A stretch of 64,000 bases of DNA from Sphingobacterium paludis (GTDB taxonomy: Bacteria > Bacteroidota > Bacteroidia > Sphingobacteriales > Sphingobacteriaceae): NCBI RefSeq assembly GCF_004364125.1, contig NZ_SNZV01000007.1, positions 1-64,000 on the forward strand. Direction: 5' to 3'. The translations under genes and the position numbers were made by a program. A model generated the notes under the pieces. That model had not been told where the DNA came from and did not search any database. It saw only the letters and a list, made by a program, of their open reading frames with translations. Of this stretch, positions 1 through 8,338 are shown piece by piece. Within the stretch, counting starts at the first letter, position 1. The number at the start of each line of letters is the position of its first letter.

Positions 1-203
1 TTTTGTTGTATCTTACGTTCCGAACTGACAGGTTGATTTGTTTGTTAGTGTATAACTTTCATCTTCCGACTACTCGTTACGCTACATGATCATATCTCTT
101 AAAGAACTGTTATCGCCGCCGCGTCGCGCTTTGGCATCCTATATATCGTGGCATCGCTGCCCGAACTATCTTTTTTTTGTTTCCCTCCGTTTCGTTGGGA
201 CTG
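1..203 (-). promoter_or_regulatory. Probable rRNA operon leader with boxA-like site
   Basis: On the minus strand this stretch reads as an untranslated leader running off the left edge. It contains GTTCTTTAA (positions 107 to 99), like the boxA antitermination signal of rRNA leaders, and it ends at the window edge with TACAACAAAA. That ending is the kind of sequence that directly precedes the 16S start in Bacteroidota. It lies downstream of two strong promoters and holds no credible gene. That the 16S gene starts just outside the window is inference. Confidence 0.6.
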
Positions 204-234
204 CAAAGGTAGAAGATTTTTCCGGATCCGCAAA
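204..234 (-). promoter_or_regulatory. Strong Bacteroidota promoter, proximal (P2)
   Basis: Read on the minus strand: TTTG (234-231), a 19-base spacer, then TACCTTTG (211-204). This matches the Bacteroidota -33/-7 consensus exactly. It fires leftward into the presumed rRNA leader. Confidence 0.7.
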
Positions 235-355
235 ATAAAGTTTAACTTTTTTTTCGCTGCCCCAAAGGGCAAAAACCGGCGGAACGCCCCTTGTATACAG
301 GCTTTTCCATCTCCACGTGTTCGCTTTTCAATCGTCCCTCCCTTGCGGAGTGGTG

Positions 356-387
356 CAAAGATAGAACTTTGGCACAATCCCTGCAAA
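356..387 (-). promoter_or_regulatory. Strong Bacteroidota promoter, distal (P1)
   Basis: Read on the minus strand: TTTG (387-384), a 20-base spacer, then TATCTTTG (363-356), again an exact consensus match. Tandem consensus promoters about 150 bases apart pointing the same way are typical of rRNA operons. Confidence 0.7.
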
Positions 388-723
388 CAATAACCGCTTA
401 TTTCTTGCCAAAACACCGCAAGACACTGGGGATCTGTGGGATATTTTTACCGAAGGGAGCTAAACGCTATACGTAGATTGCAGCCTATCGCTTTTAGCCA
501 AATAAATAGGGTCTTTTATACGTTCTACTAAAGAGCAAACAACTGCGGGCAAAGTACAAGACGGAACGTCCTAATATATCGTACCCTACGAATACTATCT
601 GTACTGCAACAAACCTAGTCATACGCAACCTCTCATCGCAAAGCAATACGGATCACTAAACAGCAGGATAGACATTCATGAACAACGTCTCGCGTGAACC
701 CTGGACGCTACCGGCTTGCCTCA
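388..723. other. Gene-free gap upstream of the rRNA promoters
   Basis: No convincing ORF, RNA gene or repeat is seen here. The short frames that cross it have no protein-like composition. It separates the 3' end of the TPR-histidine kinase gene from the tandem promoters. Confidence 0.5.
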
Positions 724-2724
724 CTAATCGACTTCAGAATAGTGATCGTGAGTTTCTTTCAATTTGGTATTTTTCGGGATACAAATGTAGAATGTACTAC
801 CAAGACCAATTGTACTCTCCATCCTGATGTACCAACCCATGCGGTTGGCAAATTCATGGCACAACATCAGACCTATACCCGCGCCTTTTTCTTGCAGAGT
901 CCCTAGGTAGCTCTCCTGCACATCACGTTTTTGTAACTTTGATAGCTTCTCTTTATCCATCCCCGCCCCTTCATCAGCGATACCGATCACAACCTCTTTA
1001 TCCAGATCTTCATGGCGTACAGTAATAGACTTTCCCAAGTAACTGAACTTAATTGCATTGCTTATGATGTTACGCAGAATAAATTCAAAACGTTTCAGAT
1101 CGCCTTGAATCACGACGGTTGGATCAACGAGATTCTTTAAATGTAACTCCTTTAAGTCCAATCGATCGGAGAACAAGGATTTACAAACTTCGACCAGGTC
1201 GAACACAGCCAAAGATTGCATCTCCAAACTCTCATTTCCCATTTGCTGTGATGACCATACGAGCAACTCGTCTAACATTTTGGACGCCGTTTCTACCTCG
1301 TGGCCGATGGCAATCAAGGTCCGCTTAACATCATCCGCCGGCAGATCGATCAATTTAGAGACCGAAAGCAAAACCTGAAAATTAGCTATTGGCGCACGCA
1401 GATCGTGCGAGACCACGGAGAAAATACGCGACCGAAAGCGGTCGGCTTGAAAAAGTTCCTTGTGCTGTTCGTGAATACGTTCGGCCTGTTCTTTAATTTC
1501 ATCACGTGCCTGCTCTACGTTTCGCTTCTCATTGCGCAACTGCACATTCTTGCGCTGTAGCAATATCAGCATAAGCACGAATGTCAGCAAAACCGCCAAG
1601 GCACCGCCCAATAACAGCTTAAACAACAACGTCTCCCCTTCTATGGCGACATTTTCAAGCTGCAAATTTTTATTTTCAAGTTCTTTCTTTTCTGTTTCGT
1701 ACTTCTCCCGAAGCTCTTCGCGAACTTTCAAACGAAGCATCTCCATTTCTTCACTATCCGCAACGGTGGCGCTATCCACATCAGTAAGCACGACATGTTT
1801 ATCATTTTCCTTTACCGCCTTGGCTATTTTTTGGAAGTCGGAACTAAATTCATCGAAAAGATCATGAAGTCCACTTTTCTGTATATTACGCCGGATGATC
1901 TCAACCTCCTTCTGTGCCAAATCAAACTGCCCCCGGCGCACAAAAATATTCGCTCTATTTATCCGCGAATAGCATATGCCGTATGTAAAATTACCAGCTT
2001 CGGCAATATTGATCGCTAAATCTGTGTAGTATTCGCTTTTCAGAACATCCTCATTCTTTAGATACAAATAACCTAGTAGTATATAGCAATTGTACAGGTC
2101 TACCTCTGGCGCTTTTCGTTTTGCAAAATCTATGGTTTTTAATAGGTATGTTATTGCGTTGACCACATCTGATTTATTAAACCCTTTCAATGCTCCCTGC
2201 GCTCGTATATTACCCATATTAATCGCGATATTCGCTTCGTTGCGTACATCGCCTATTTCCCGCGCGATAACCATAGCCTGCTCATAGTATACCAAGGCCT
2301 GCTTAGCATCTCTGCTCACGTTAAACACATTCCCTATATTCAGAAGGGAAAGCATAGCACCCTTTCTATCCCCCTTTTTTTCGCGAGCACGGAGGACTTT
2401 GAAATGTGTGTTGATACTCTCATCGAAATTATACAATTTTGATTCGATGACGCCGATCACATTCAAAAAAGAAAGCTGGATTTCTTCCATCTTATTTGCT
2501 ACGGCTAATTGGTATCCCTTTTCCGCAATCTCTTTTGCTTCCTGAGGAGCACTTTTGTACAATTCCGTAGAAACTTTATAGTGTGCCATGACCTTCAGCG
2601 AGTCATCGCTCAGCTTCGCCAGCTCGCTGTTTAACTTGTCCCAACCTGTTTGCTGGCCCGAACTCAGCAGACAGCATACCATGAGTATGCAACTGAGAAT
2701 GATTGATTTTGAAGTAGGTATCAA
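724..2724 (-). CDS. TPR-containing membrane sensor histidine kinase
   Basis: A 666-residue sensor kinase. The N-terminus has a short hydrophobic signal (about residues 5-22), then tetratricopeptide-like helical repeats (about 40-300) that would sit in the periplasm. A charged coiled coil, one membrane span (about 357-382) and a second coiled coil lead into the kinase core. The phosphoacceptor His lies near residue 439 in SHDLRAP. The ATPase N box (RNIISNAIKFS) is near 553 and G boxes (DEGAGMD, GAGIGL) near 585-616, so the enzyme looks active. The start is TTG; the next in-frame ATG would cut the signal peptide. No response regulator lies beside it, so it is an orphan and its partner is unknown. 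The domain assignment is firm; the signal it senses cannot be read from sequence. Confidence 0.9.
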   Translation of the reverse strand: MIPTSKSIILSCILMVCCLLSSGQQTGWDKLNSELAKLSDDSLKVMAHYKVSTELYKSAPQEAKEIAEKGYQLAVANKMEEIQLSFLNVIGVIESKLYNFDESINTHFKVLRAREKKGDRKGAMLSLLNIGNVFNVSRDAKQALVYYEQAMVIAREIGDVRNEANIAINMGNIRAQGALKGFNKSDVVNAITYLLKTIDFAKRKAPEVDLYNCYILLGYLYLKNEDVLKSEYYTDLAINIAEAGNFTYGICYSRINRANIFVRRGQFDLAQKEVEIIRRNIQKSGLHDLFDEFSSDFQKIAKAVKENDKHVVLTDVDSATVADSEEMEMLRLKVREELREKYETEKKELENKNLQLENVAIEGETLLFKLLLGGALAVLLTFVLMLILLQRKNVQLRNEKRNVEQARDEIKEQAERIHEQHKELFQADRFRSRIFSVVSHDLRAPIANFQVLLSVSKLIDLPADDVKRTLIAIGHEVETASKMLDELLVWSSQQMGNESLEMQSLAVFDLVEVCKSLFSDRLDLKELHLKNLVDPTVVIQGDLKRFEFILRNIISNAIKFSYLGKSITVRHEDLDKEVVIGIADEGAGMDKEKLSKLQKRDVQESYLGTLQEKGAGIGLMLCHEFANRMGWYIRMESTIGLGSTFYICIPKNTKLKETHDHYSEVD

Positions 2725-2889
2725 ACGTTTCTTTGTTTAATGCGGTTAATAATAAATGCTACAAAAATAATAAAAGCTAGGAATTAGTGCCACTCGGTAA
2801 GACAGTTAATATAGAATATCTATCGCACACACTATCTTTTTTTGTATAATAGCATGATCTACGCTGCACAAGCAATTTAGCCAGGAGCT

Positions 2890-3261
2890 ATGAAAAAACA
2901 AAAATTCAAACTTGAATCTAGCATGAAAAGCTTCCGTTACGCAGTTAATGGATTCGTGATTGCGCTTAAAGGGGAATTTAATTTACGGATACATGCCGTA
3001 GCAACATTGTTCGTCCTTACAGCGGGCATTTATTTCGACCTGCCCCTTGTGGAATGGATTCTTCTATGTTTAGCGATTGCCCTAGTAATCATTTCAGAAT
3101 TGGTTAACACGGCGATAGAATATTTATGTGACGTTGTATCGCCACAGAAAAATCCGCAGATCGGGAAAGTGAAGGATGTCGCTGCAGCAGCGGTACTTTT
3201 TGCTTCGCTTATTGCATTAACCGTTGGCCTACTGGTCTTTCTCCCCAAGATCTCTTCGTAA
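2890..3261 (+). CDS. dgkA: Diacylglycerol/undecaprenol kinase family membrane protein
   Basis: A 123-residue integral membrane lipid kinase of the DgkA family. It carries the family's conserved SELVNTAIE stretch (glutamates near residues 70 and 77) and the GKVKDVAAAAVL stretch (about 93-104) that form the active site. There are three membrane helices (about 32-50, 54-72 and 97-118). In this family Gram-positive-type members phosphorylate undecaprenol and Gram-negative members phosphorylate diacylglycerol; sequence alone does not decide between them here. It is a single-gene unit. It is divergent from the histidine kinase to its left, with a shared 165-base upstream region, and it has normal family length. 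Confidence 0.9.
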   Translation: MKKQKFKLESSMKSFRYAVNGFVIALKGEFNLRIHAVATLFVLTAGIYFDLPLVEWILLCLAIALVIISELVNTAIEYLCDVVSPQKNPQIGKVKDVAAAAVLFASLIALTVGLLVFLPKISS

Positions 3262-3745
3262 GCAGACACACTGTACAAAAAAAAGGGCAACGACTGTAGT
3301 GTATACTCAACAACAGATTGGGAGTTATTCAACAAGCCGAATCCCCACGCTGACACAATGTAGAATAACAGCTACAAAGCCATACTCGTCCTGGCCGCAA
3401 TCAAAAAATCCAGTATTGTAAAAATAAAGTGATGATCACAGTGTGGCATAGCGATTGTACAGTTAACAGTAATTCATAATTTTTAGGTTAATAATTGGTT
3501 AGTTTAAAAGAAATCCTGAAGCGCCTGCTACGGGATTTTTTTTTGCAAAACGAGGTTGTTTGGCTATCCTAATCTCCGCGCAAGTGAATCAAATAACCGC
3601 AACCAGATTCACATTCCATTCGTACGTACTTGACAGCGTGCGCTCCTTGACAGCTTATTTTGCTCAATTGTACATGCTAACATTGGTTTATAAATCCCTA
3701 TCCATTTTCAAGAGGAAAAAATAATTAAAAAACTAGTGTTCAAAT
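3262..3745. other. Gap downstream of dgkA
   Basis: No convincing gene. At about 3512-3548 there is a weak hairpin (AAATCC and GGGATTT arms) followed by a T run. It could end a plus-strand transcript. Nothing else is recognised. Confidence 0.35.
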
Positions 3746-3777
3746 TTTGGTGAATTTAAAACTGATATGTACCTTTA
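3746..3777 (+). promoter_or_regulatory. Promoter of candidate small RNA
   Basis: TTTG (3746-3749), a 20-base spacer and TACCTTTA (3770-3777) match the Bacteroidota promoter except for the last base. Transcription would start near 3783. Confidence 0.5.
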
Positions 3778-3782
3778 CTCCC

Positions 3783-3870
3783 GCATTACATTTAGACCGA
3801 CACATTATTTGTGTTCTATTTTTAAATAGGTTGAAAAATTCCCTGTCCCATACAGGGAATTTTCTTTTTT
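3783..3870 (+). ncRNA. Candidate small RNA or attenuated leader, about 88 nt
   Basis: Between a near-consensus promoter (3746-3777) and a strong intrinsic terminator (3835-3870) lies a stretch with no credible ORF. It holds a small hairpin (ACACA...TGTGT, about 3798-3814). A 12-bp perfect terminator stem follows (arms 3835-3846 and 3852-3863, loop of 5) with a U-rich tail. It may be a free small RNA or an attenuated leader of the GIN-domain gene 170 bases downstream. No known RNA family was recognised. Confidence 0.4.
3835..3870 (+). terminator. Intrinsic terminator
   Basis: A perfect 12-bp stem (AAAATTCCCTGT and its complement) with a 5-base loop is followed by TTTTCTTTTTT. It points to the plus strand and lies well upstream of the next gene, so it must end a short transcript. 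Confidence 0.7.
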
Positions 3871-4042
3871 CTACCTTAAAGATGACCACACAGCGTCGAT
3901 TTAATCTATACAACGGAAATAGGAATGGAAATCCACGCCTTTTCCAAAGAATTACGGCTTTGAAAACATTTCATTCTAGACAAGATTATCAATTCGAGCT
4001 CATTTTTCCTAACTTCATGCCGAAGAATAAACAATCAATTTT

Positions 4043-4792
4043 ATGAAAAAACTATTAACCCTTGTATTTATCCTAAGCATGATGCTGGCCCGCGGGCAGC
4101 ATAAAGAAACACGTTCAATCCCTAGTCTGAAAGGCATCACTGTTTCCAGTTCTATCAAAGCGACCTATGTGCAATCCAACCGCAACGAAGTGGTGGTTGA
4201 CGTGGAAGAACGCGGTCATTTGAACAAGCTACAGACAGGCGTGGAGCATGGAACGCTCATCATTCGATACGCACCAAACAGCAATATTCGCACTAGACAG
4301 GCTAACCGTGTGACGATTTACACATCCTCTCTATCGTTGGAGAAAATTAAGGTCACGTCTAGCGCGGAATTACATATCGAAGCACCAATTAAAAGCTCAA
4401 AAGCGCAGATCGAGGTGAACTCTTCAGGAAAATTGTATGCCTCGCATCTTGTGGCAGACAACGCCAGCATTAAAACAAGCTCGTCTGGACGTTTCGATGC
4501 AAAAATCACAGCCGCCTCCGTCACGATAGACGCATCCAGTTCTGCAAAAATCAACCTGCTTGGATCCGCGAGCTCTGCCAGTATAGCGATAAGCTCATCC
4601 GCAGAAGCGAACCTTTCCAAGCTGAAAATAAAGCATGCTGTTGTTGAAGCAAGCTCGTCGGCGAAAGCAACCGTTGATGTACGCGATAATCTGGCTGCAA
4701 AGGCATCATCTTCGGGAAAGATAATCTACGTAGAAAAACCTAGCCGCTTGACCGTAGATAAGTCATCAGGCGGCTCCGTGCGTCAGCAGTAG
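4043..4792 (+). CDS. GIN-domain (DUF2807) secreted protein
   Basis: A 249-residue protein with a signal peptide (about 1-18, ending ARG-QH). It is made of repeating short strands rich in Ser, Ala and Lys, such as VTSSAELHI, VNSSGKLY and ASSSAKINL. This is the signature of the GIN/DUF2807 'auto-transporter adhesin head' domain, a right-handed beta-helix common in Bacteroidota. It probably acts in the periplasm or on the cell surface; no enzymatic residues are seen. It is a single-gene unit that converges on the gamma-glutamyltransferase gene. Function is unknown beyond the fold. A distant relative of similar character lies at 27000-27857. Confidence 0.85.
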   Translation: MKKLLTLVFILSMMLARGQHKETRSIPSLKGITVSSSIKATYVQSNRNEVVVDVEERGHLNKLQTGVEHGTLIIRYAPNSNIRTRQANRVTIYTSSLSLEKIKVTSSAELHIEAPIKSSKAQIEVNSSGKLYASHLVADNASIKTSSSGRFDAKITAASVTIDASSSAKINLLGSASSASIAISSSAEANLSKLKIKHAVVEASSSAKATVDVRDNLAAKASSSGKIIYVEKPSRLTVDKSSGGSVRQQ

Positions 4793-4857
4793 CTCCGCTC
4801 GCGCGTATGCCAGAGCGAAAGATCATTCTGGCATACGTTGGTAAACCATGGATAGCC

Positions 4858-6813
4858 TTACCAACCAATTCCGTAATCTTCACCATTGTTGCTGCTTCCC
4901 CCCCATAGGGTTTTGTGCTTTTCATCAAAGAAAATAGCGTTGATAGGACCACTGGTACGTTCGCCAAACTGAATGCTATAGCCCATAGTCTTTAATTTCT
5001 CGACAACCTCTTGCGTAACACGTTTGTCCAGCAACAGGCTGCCCGGCCTTGGCTTTCTATCGGCTATTTTTGTACCGCCTAAGGACAGCCAGAGCTGGTT
5101 ACTATTTATATTTGGTGCTTCACTGGCCTCTTGTACCGTCATTCCAAACTCCACTACATTCAAGAAAAACTGCAATAAATTTTGGTCTTGCGTGTCTCCG
5201 CCCTGTACGGCGAATGACAAGAAGGGCTTTCCGTCTTTTAAAGCTAGTGAAGGTGTCAATGTGACCCTAGGGCGCTTACCGGGTGCAACCACATTGAACG
5301 GGCTGATCAAGGAATCGAGTACAAAACTTTGTAATCGTTGGCTCATACCAACGCCCGTGCGCCCGGCAATACAAGCGGGTAACCATCCACCACTAGGTGT
5401 AATCGATACTACCCAGCCAGCAGAATCAGCAGCTTCTACACTGGTCGTACCTCGTAGCAAACGATCCATATATGCGCTATCCACTGCGGATAAGTCTGCT
5501 GCCGATAAGGTGTTAGGGTTCGCGACGGTAACCGTTGGCGTGGCATCATGCTTCGGAACAAAATCTTTGATTCCGCTACCTGCCGTATCCAGTAATTTTG
5601 CGCGTTCCGTTAGGAGCGCCGAGAACGGATTCTTTTTTCCTTGCCATGCATAAGGATCGCCCGGTGCAGCGAGAGGATTATTTTGCGTGGGATTAATTTC
5701 TTTTGCACGGGCTCTTGCATAGTCTTCACTCAGCAAGCTTTCTATAGGCGTTTTCGGTAGAAAATAGGGGTCGCCGTAGTAAAAATCACGGTCGGCGAAA
5801 GCTAAATTCATCGTTTGATAAACCGTGTGGATGTAGCTTGCGGAATTGTATCCCATCGTTTTCAGATCGAAATGCTTCAGCATGTTTAGGCTTTGCAACA
5901 AGGCCGGCCCTTGCGTCCACTCTTGCAGCTTGTACACATCAATACCTTTATAATTTACGTGCAATGGTTCTTCTTCGATGGGCTTCCAATTTGCCAAATC
6001 GGCCTTGGTGATTAACCCGCCTTGTTCCTGACTACCGCGAACAAATTCTTCCGCAATATCACCGGTGTAAAAGCGGTCATAGGCAGCCATAATCGCTTCT
6101 TCCCGGCTTTTACCTGCACGCAGGGCTGTTTCTTCGGCGTTGATCATCTTCTGCAATGTAAGCAGGAGATCTTTCTGCACAAAAAGCTCACCAGCTTCCG
6201 GCGCTTCACGCTCCTCCCCTTCGTGCGTCAAAAACACATCTTTACTGTAAGGCCACTGCTTGATCCGATCTTTGCCGCGCTCGATACTGTTTGCTGTCTG
6301 TGCATCAATCGGGTAGCCGGCTGCCATTTCTATGGCGGGTTTTAAGACACTAGCAAGGCTTTTGGTGCCATAATGTGCCAACATATAACATAGTCCGCCC
6401 GGCGTTCCCGGCGTAACAGCCGCCAGCGGGCCATATTCCGGTGGAAAAGCGTACCCTTTTTTCTTAAAAAAGTCTACTGTGGCTCCCGTGGGCGCCACCC
6501 CCAATGCGTTGATGGCAATTACTTTCTTGAGCTTCGGATGGTAGATTAGTGCCTGCGTCTCGCCGCCCCAGCTCAGCACATCCCACATGGTGCAGGTGGC
6601 GGCTAACATCGCACAAGCTGCATCCACCGCGTTGCCCCCATCGTTGAATAGCTTTGCACCCGCAGTGGCTGCCAGCGGCTTTCCCGTTATAGCCATCCAA
6701 TGTTTACCATGAAGCGGCGGCTTTTGTGTGCGCTGCGCCTGCGCGCTGTGAAGAATGCTGCAAAAAAGAATAAGCAAATACGGCGAAAAGCGAAAAGATG
6801 AAGTAGATGGCAT
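4858..6813 (-). CDS. ggt: Gamma-glutamyltransferase family protein
   Basis: A 651-residue Ntn-hydrolase of the gamma-glutamyltranspeptidase family, secreted by a signal peptide (about 1-27, ending AQA). The large-subunit signature is present (GKPLAATAGAKLFNDGGNAVDAA is split here around residues 43-65). The self-processing and nucleophile Thr is probably in GTTS near residue 455, at the usual subunit boundary, followed by the GG...Q-rich small subunit. Typical substrates are glutathione and other gamma-glutamyl compounds. The small subunit is somewhat divergent: the canonical DTTH is GTTS, and an expanded linker precedes it. It may therefore act as a cephalosporin-acylase or hydrolase-like member. 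I chose the ATG at 6813 because the longer frame adds an implausible hydrophilic stretch before the signal peptide. Confidence 0.88.
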   Translation of the reverse strand: MPSTSSFRFSPYLLILFCSILHSAQAQRTQKPPLHGKHWMAITGKPLAATAGAKLFNDGGNAVDAACAMLAATCTMWDVLSWGGETQALIYHPKLKKVIAINALGVAPTGATVDFFKKKGYAFPPEYGPLAAVTPGTPGGLCYMLAHYGTKSLASVLKPAIEMAAGYPIDAQTANSIERGKDRIKQWPYSKDVFLTHEGEEREAPEAGELFVQKDLLLTLQKMINAEETALRAGKSREEAIMAAYDRFYTGDIAEEFVRGSQEQGGLITKADLANWKPIEEEPLHVNYKGIDVYKLQEWTQGPALLQSLNMLKHFDLKTMGYNSASYIHTVYQTMNLAFADRDFYYGDPYFLPKTPIESLLSEDYARARAKEINPTQNNPLAAPGDPYAWQGKKNPFSALLTERAKLLDTAGSGIKDFVPKHDATPTVTVANPNTLSAADLSAVDSAYMDRLLRGTTSVEAADSAGWVVSITPSGGWLPACIAGRTGVGMSQRLQSFVLDSLISPFNVVAPGKRPRVTLTPSLALKDGKPFLSFAVQGGDTQDQNLLQFFLNVVEFGMTVQEASEAPNINSNQLWLSLGGTKIADRKPRPGSLLLDKRVTQEVVEKLKTMGYSIQFGERTSGPINAIFFDEKHKTLWGGSSNNGEDYGIGW

Positions 6814-7350
6814 AGTCAGTTTTTCGTACAAGATATGGTTTTGATTAAAAAAATACAAATGCCTATCCCCGTACGACTCCAACTTTTTTTTAGGGCTACA
6901 GATTCCTTTATTTAAACTATAATTTTTGAAATATTATTTTCACCATCTACTCAAAAGCCCCGTGCTGTATAGCGAAGAAGCAGATGCAACGATCGCACTA
7001 CGTTACTTTCAGCAGGATATAGTATACATTAAATGGAAACTACAGCAGCACATTTACGTTGATAAATCATTCGTAGTCAAAGCTAAAACGATTAGAATAT
7101 CAGTCAACAGAGCCCAATAGCTTATTGTAATATTTACCATTAGATTTATTGGAATAAATTTTTTTTTCTATATTCGATTCAGCTAACAGATTAATAATGA
7201 AGTACAATCTGATCATCGCGCATATTTTTACGCCGATTCATAAACGATAAAAAATAAATATAAATTGAAAATGACGCCATCTTGGCCGGGCTTAAAACGA
7301 TTTATGGCATAGAATTAGTACTGATACTTACAATCTTAAATTTAAATATA
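6814..7350. other. Gap between ggt and HU gene
   Basis: This is the divergent upstream region of ggt (leftward) and the HU gene (rightward). A 64-codon frame at 6926-7120 has no recognisable family or convincing composition and was not called. The region is AT-rich and no clear consensus promoter was found. Confidence 0.4.
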
Positions 7351-7647
7351 ATGAACAAAGCAGACTTGATCAAGCATATTGCCAGCGAGGCTGGAATTAC
7401 GCAGTCACAGGCAGAGAAAGCAGTTAACAGTTTTACTGGTGCGGTATCCTCAACCTTATCAAAGGGAGAGTCCGTTACGTTAATCGGATTTGGAACATTC
7501 GGAATCTCTGACCGCGCGGCGCGCAATGGTAGAAATCCGCAAACTGGCGCAACAATCAAAATTGCCGCTAAAAAACTTCCAAAATTCACGGCAGGTAAGG
7601 CCTTAAAAGAGGCAGTCGATGCACCGAAAAAAGGCAAGAAAAAGTAA
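7351..7647 (+). CDS. HU family DNA-binding protein
   Basis: A 98-residue histone-like protein. The N-terminal helices ([18 protein letters not shown]) form the dimer core. The conserved [18 protein letters not shown] segment leads into the DNA-binding beta arm, and a lysine-rich tail (KKGKKK) ends the protein. It bends DNA and compacts the nucleoid. The ATG at 7351 fits the family start exactly; an upstream TTG would add 23 residues unlike any HU. A strong terminator follows 9 bases after the stop, so it is transcribed alone. Confidence 0.95.
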   Translation: MNKADLIKHIASEAGITQSQAEKAVNSFTGAVSSTLSKGESVTLIGFGTFGISDRAARNGRNPQTGATIKIAAKKLPKFTAGKALKEAVDAPKKGKKK

Positions 7648-7655
7648 AGATAAAA

Positions 7656-7685
7656 AAGAAGGGAGCAATTGCTCCCTTCTTTTTT
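7656..7685 (+). terminator. Intrinsic terminator of the HU gene
   Basis: A perfect 26-base palindrome (7656-7681, AAGAAGGGAGCAATT and its complement) is followed by T residues. It lies just after the HU stop codon and could also serve the leftward gene at 7711-8196. Confidence 0.9.
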
Positions 7686-7710
7686 ATTGCGCTAAGCTAA
7701 AACCGGCATA

Positions 7711-8196
7711 TCACATCCATTTCATATGTCGAAAACCATGTAACCCTCCTATCCCAATGGATATGAATGGATATCCGCGATTATTCGGAAACATCACATC
7801 ATAGCCTACACGCAGGTTTAGAATAGCACTGTATTCAAGATACAGGTGCGGACTGATACGGATTTGATTTTCATGATTTGAGTTGAAATCAAACATATAC
7901 CCTGCTCCTGCCCCAACTGCCAGCAAATAGTTATAACGCTTACTATCCACAAGATAGTAATGTAGTGTTGTTTGAGGAACGAAGCCAGAAGGTACGGCCT
8001 TGTTTTTTGTCGTATAATCTACGCCGACCATAAATTCAAACGGACTGTATGCACTTAGTATAAACGGATAATTCAACGAAACCTGCACCATAGGTTTCTG
8101 CTGCTGTTTATAACCTAAGCTCACTATTTGCGCCTGACTTTTATTCACCTGCAACACAGCAGCGATTAGCATGAATAGTATGGAATAAATTCGCAT
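7711..8196 (-). CDS. Secreted, probably outer-membrane beta-barrel protein
   Basis: A 161-residue protein with a signal peptide (about 1-22, ending SQA). The mature part alternates aromatic and small residues in strand-like stretches such as YLLAVGAGAGYMF, LYLEYSAILNLRVGYD and FISIGIGGLHGF, suggesting a small outer-membrane barrel. No named family was recognised with confidence. It ends convergent to the HU gene and shares its bidirectional terminator. It is separated from the upstream S9 peptidase gene by another terminator, so it is probably its own unit. Confidence 0.7.
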   Translation of the reverse strand: MRIYSILFMLIAAVLQVNKSQAQIVSLGYKQQQKPMVQVSLNYPFILSAYSPFEFMVGVDYTTKNKAVPSGFVPQTTLHYYLVDSKRYNYLLAVGAGAGYMFDFNSNHENQIRISPHLYLEYSAILNLRVGYDVMFPNNRGYPFISIGIGGLHGFRHMKWM

Positions 8197-8281
8197 CAGA
8201 TAATATATTGTCTCTTGTAATCATAAAGATAGCTTGCAAATAGCCACAAACATATCCCTAATAAAAGGGATTTTACAAAAT

Positions 8282-8313
8282 AAAGCTGCCCGCCGAAAAT
8301 GGCGGGCAGCTTT
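8282..8313 (-). terminator. Intrinsic terminator of the S9 peptidase gene
   Basis: A perfect 13-bp stem (AAAGCTGCCCGCC and its complement) with a 6-base loop sits 25 bases after the stop of the 8339-10606 gene in the minus direction. It is followed by a T-rich stretch. Confidence 0.85.
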
Positions 8314-8338
8314 TTCACATGTGAAAAACCGGATGGTA

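Noticed and set aside
99-476. Several short frames over the rRNA leader
   Set aside because: They lie over consensus promoters and a leader-like region and have no protein-like composition.
3747-4046. 99-codon frame upstream of the GIN-domain gene
   Set aside because: It crosses a strong terminator and a promoter and has no recognisable domain.
5024-5653. 209-codon frame antisense to ggt
   Set aside because: Shadow of the GC-rich ggt gene in the complementary frame; low-complexity and no family.
6926-7120. 64-codon frame in the ggt-HU gap
   Set aside because: No known family, no signal or domain, and no promoter or ribosome site to support it.
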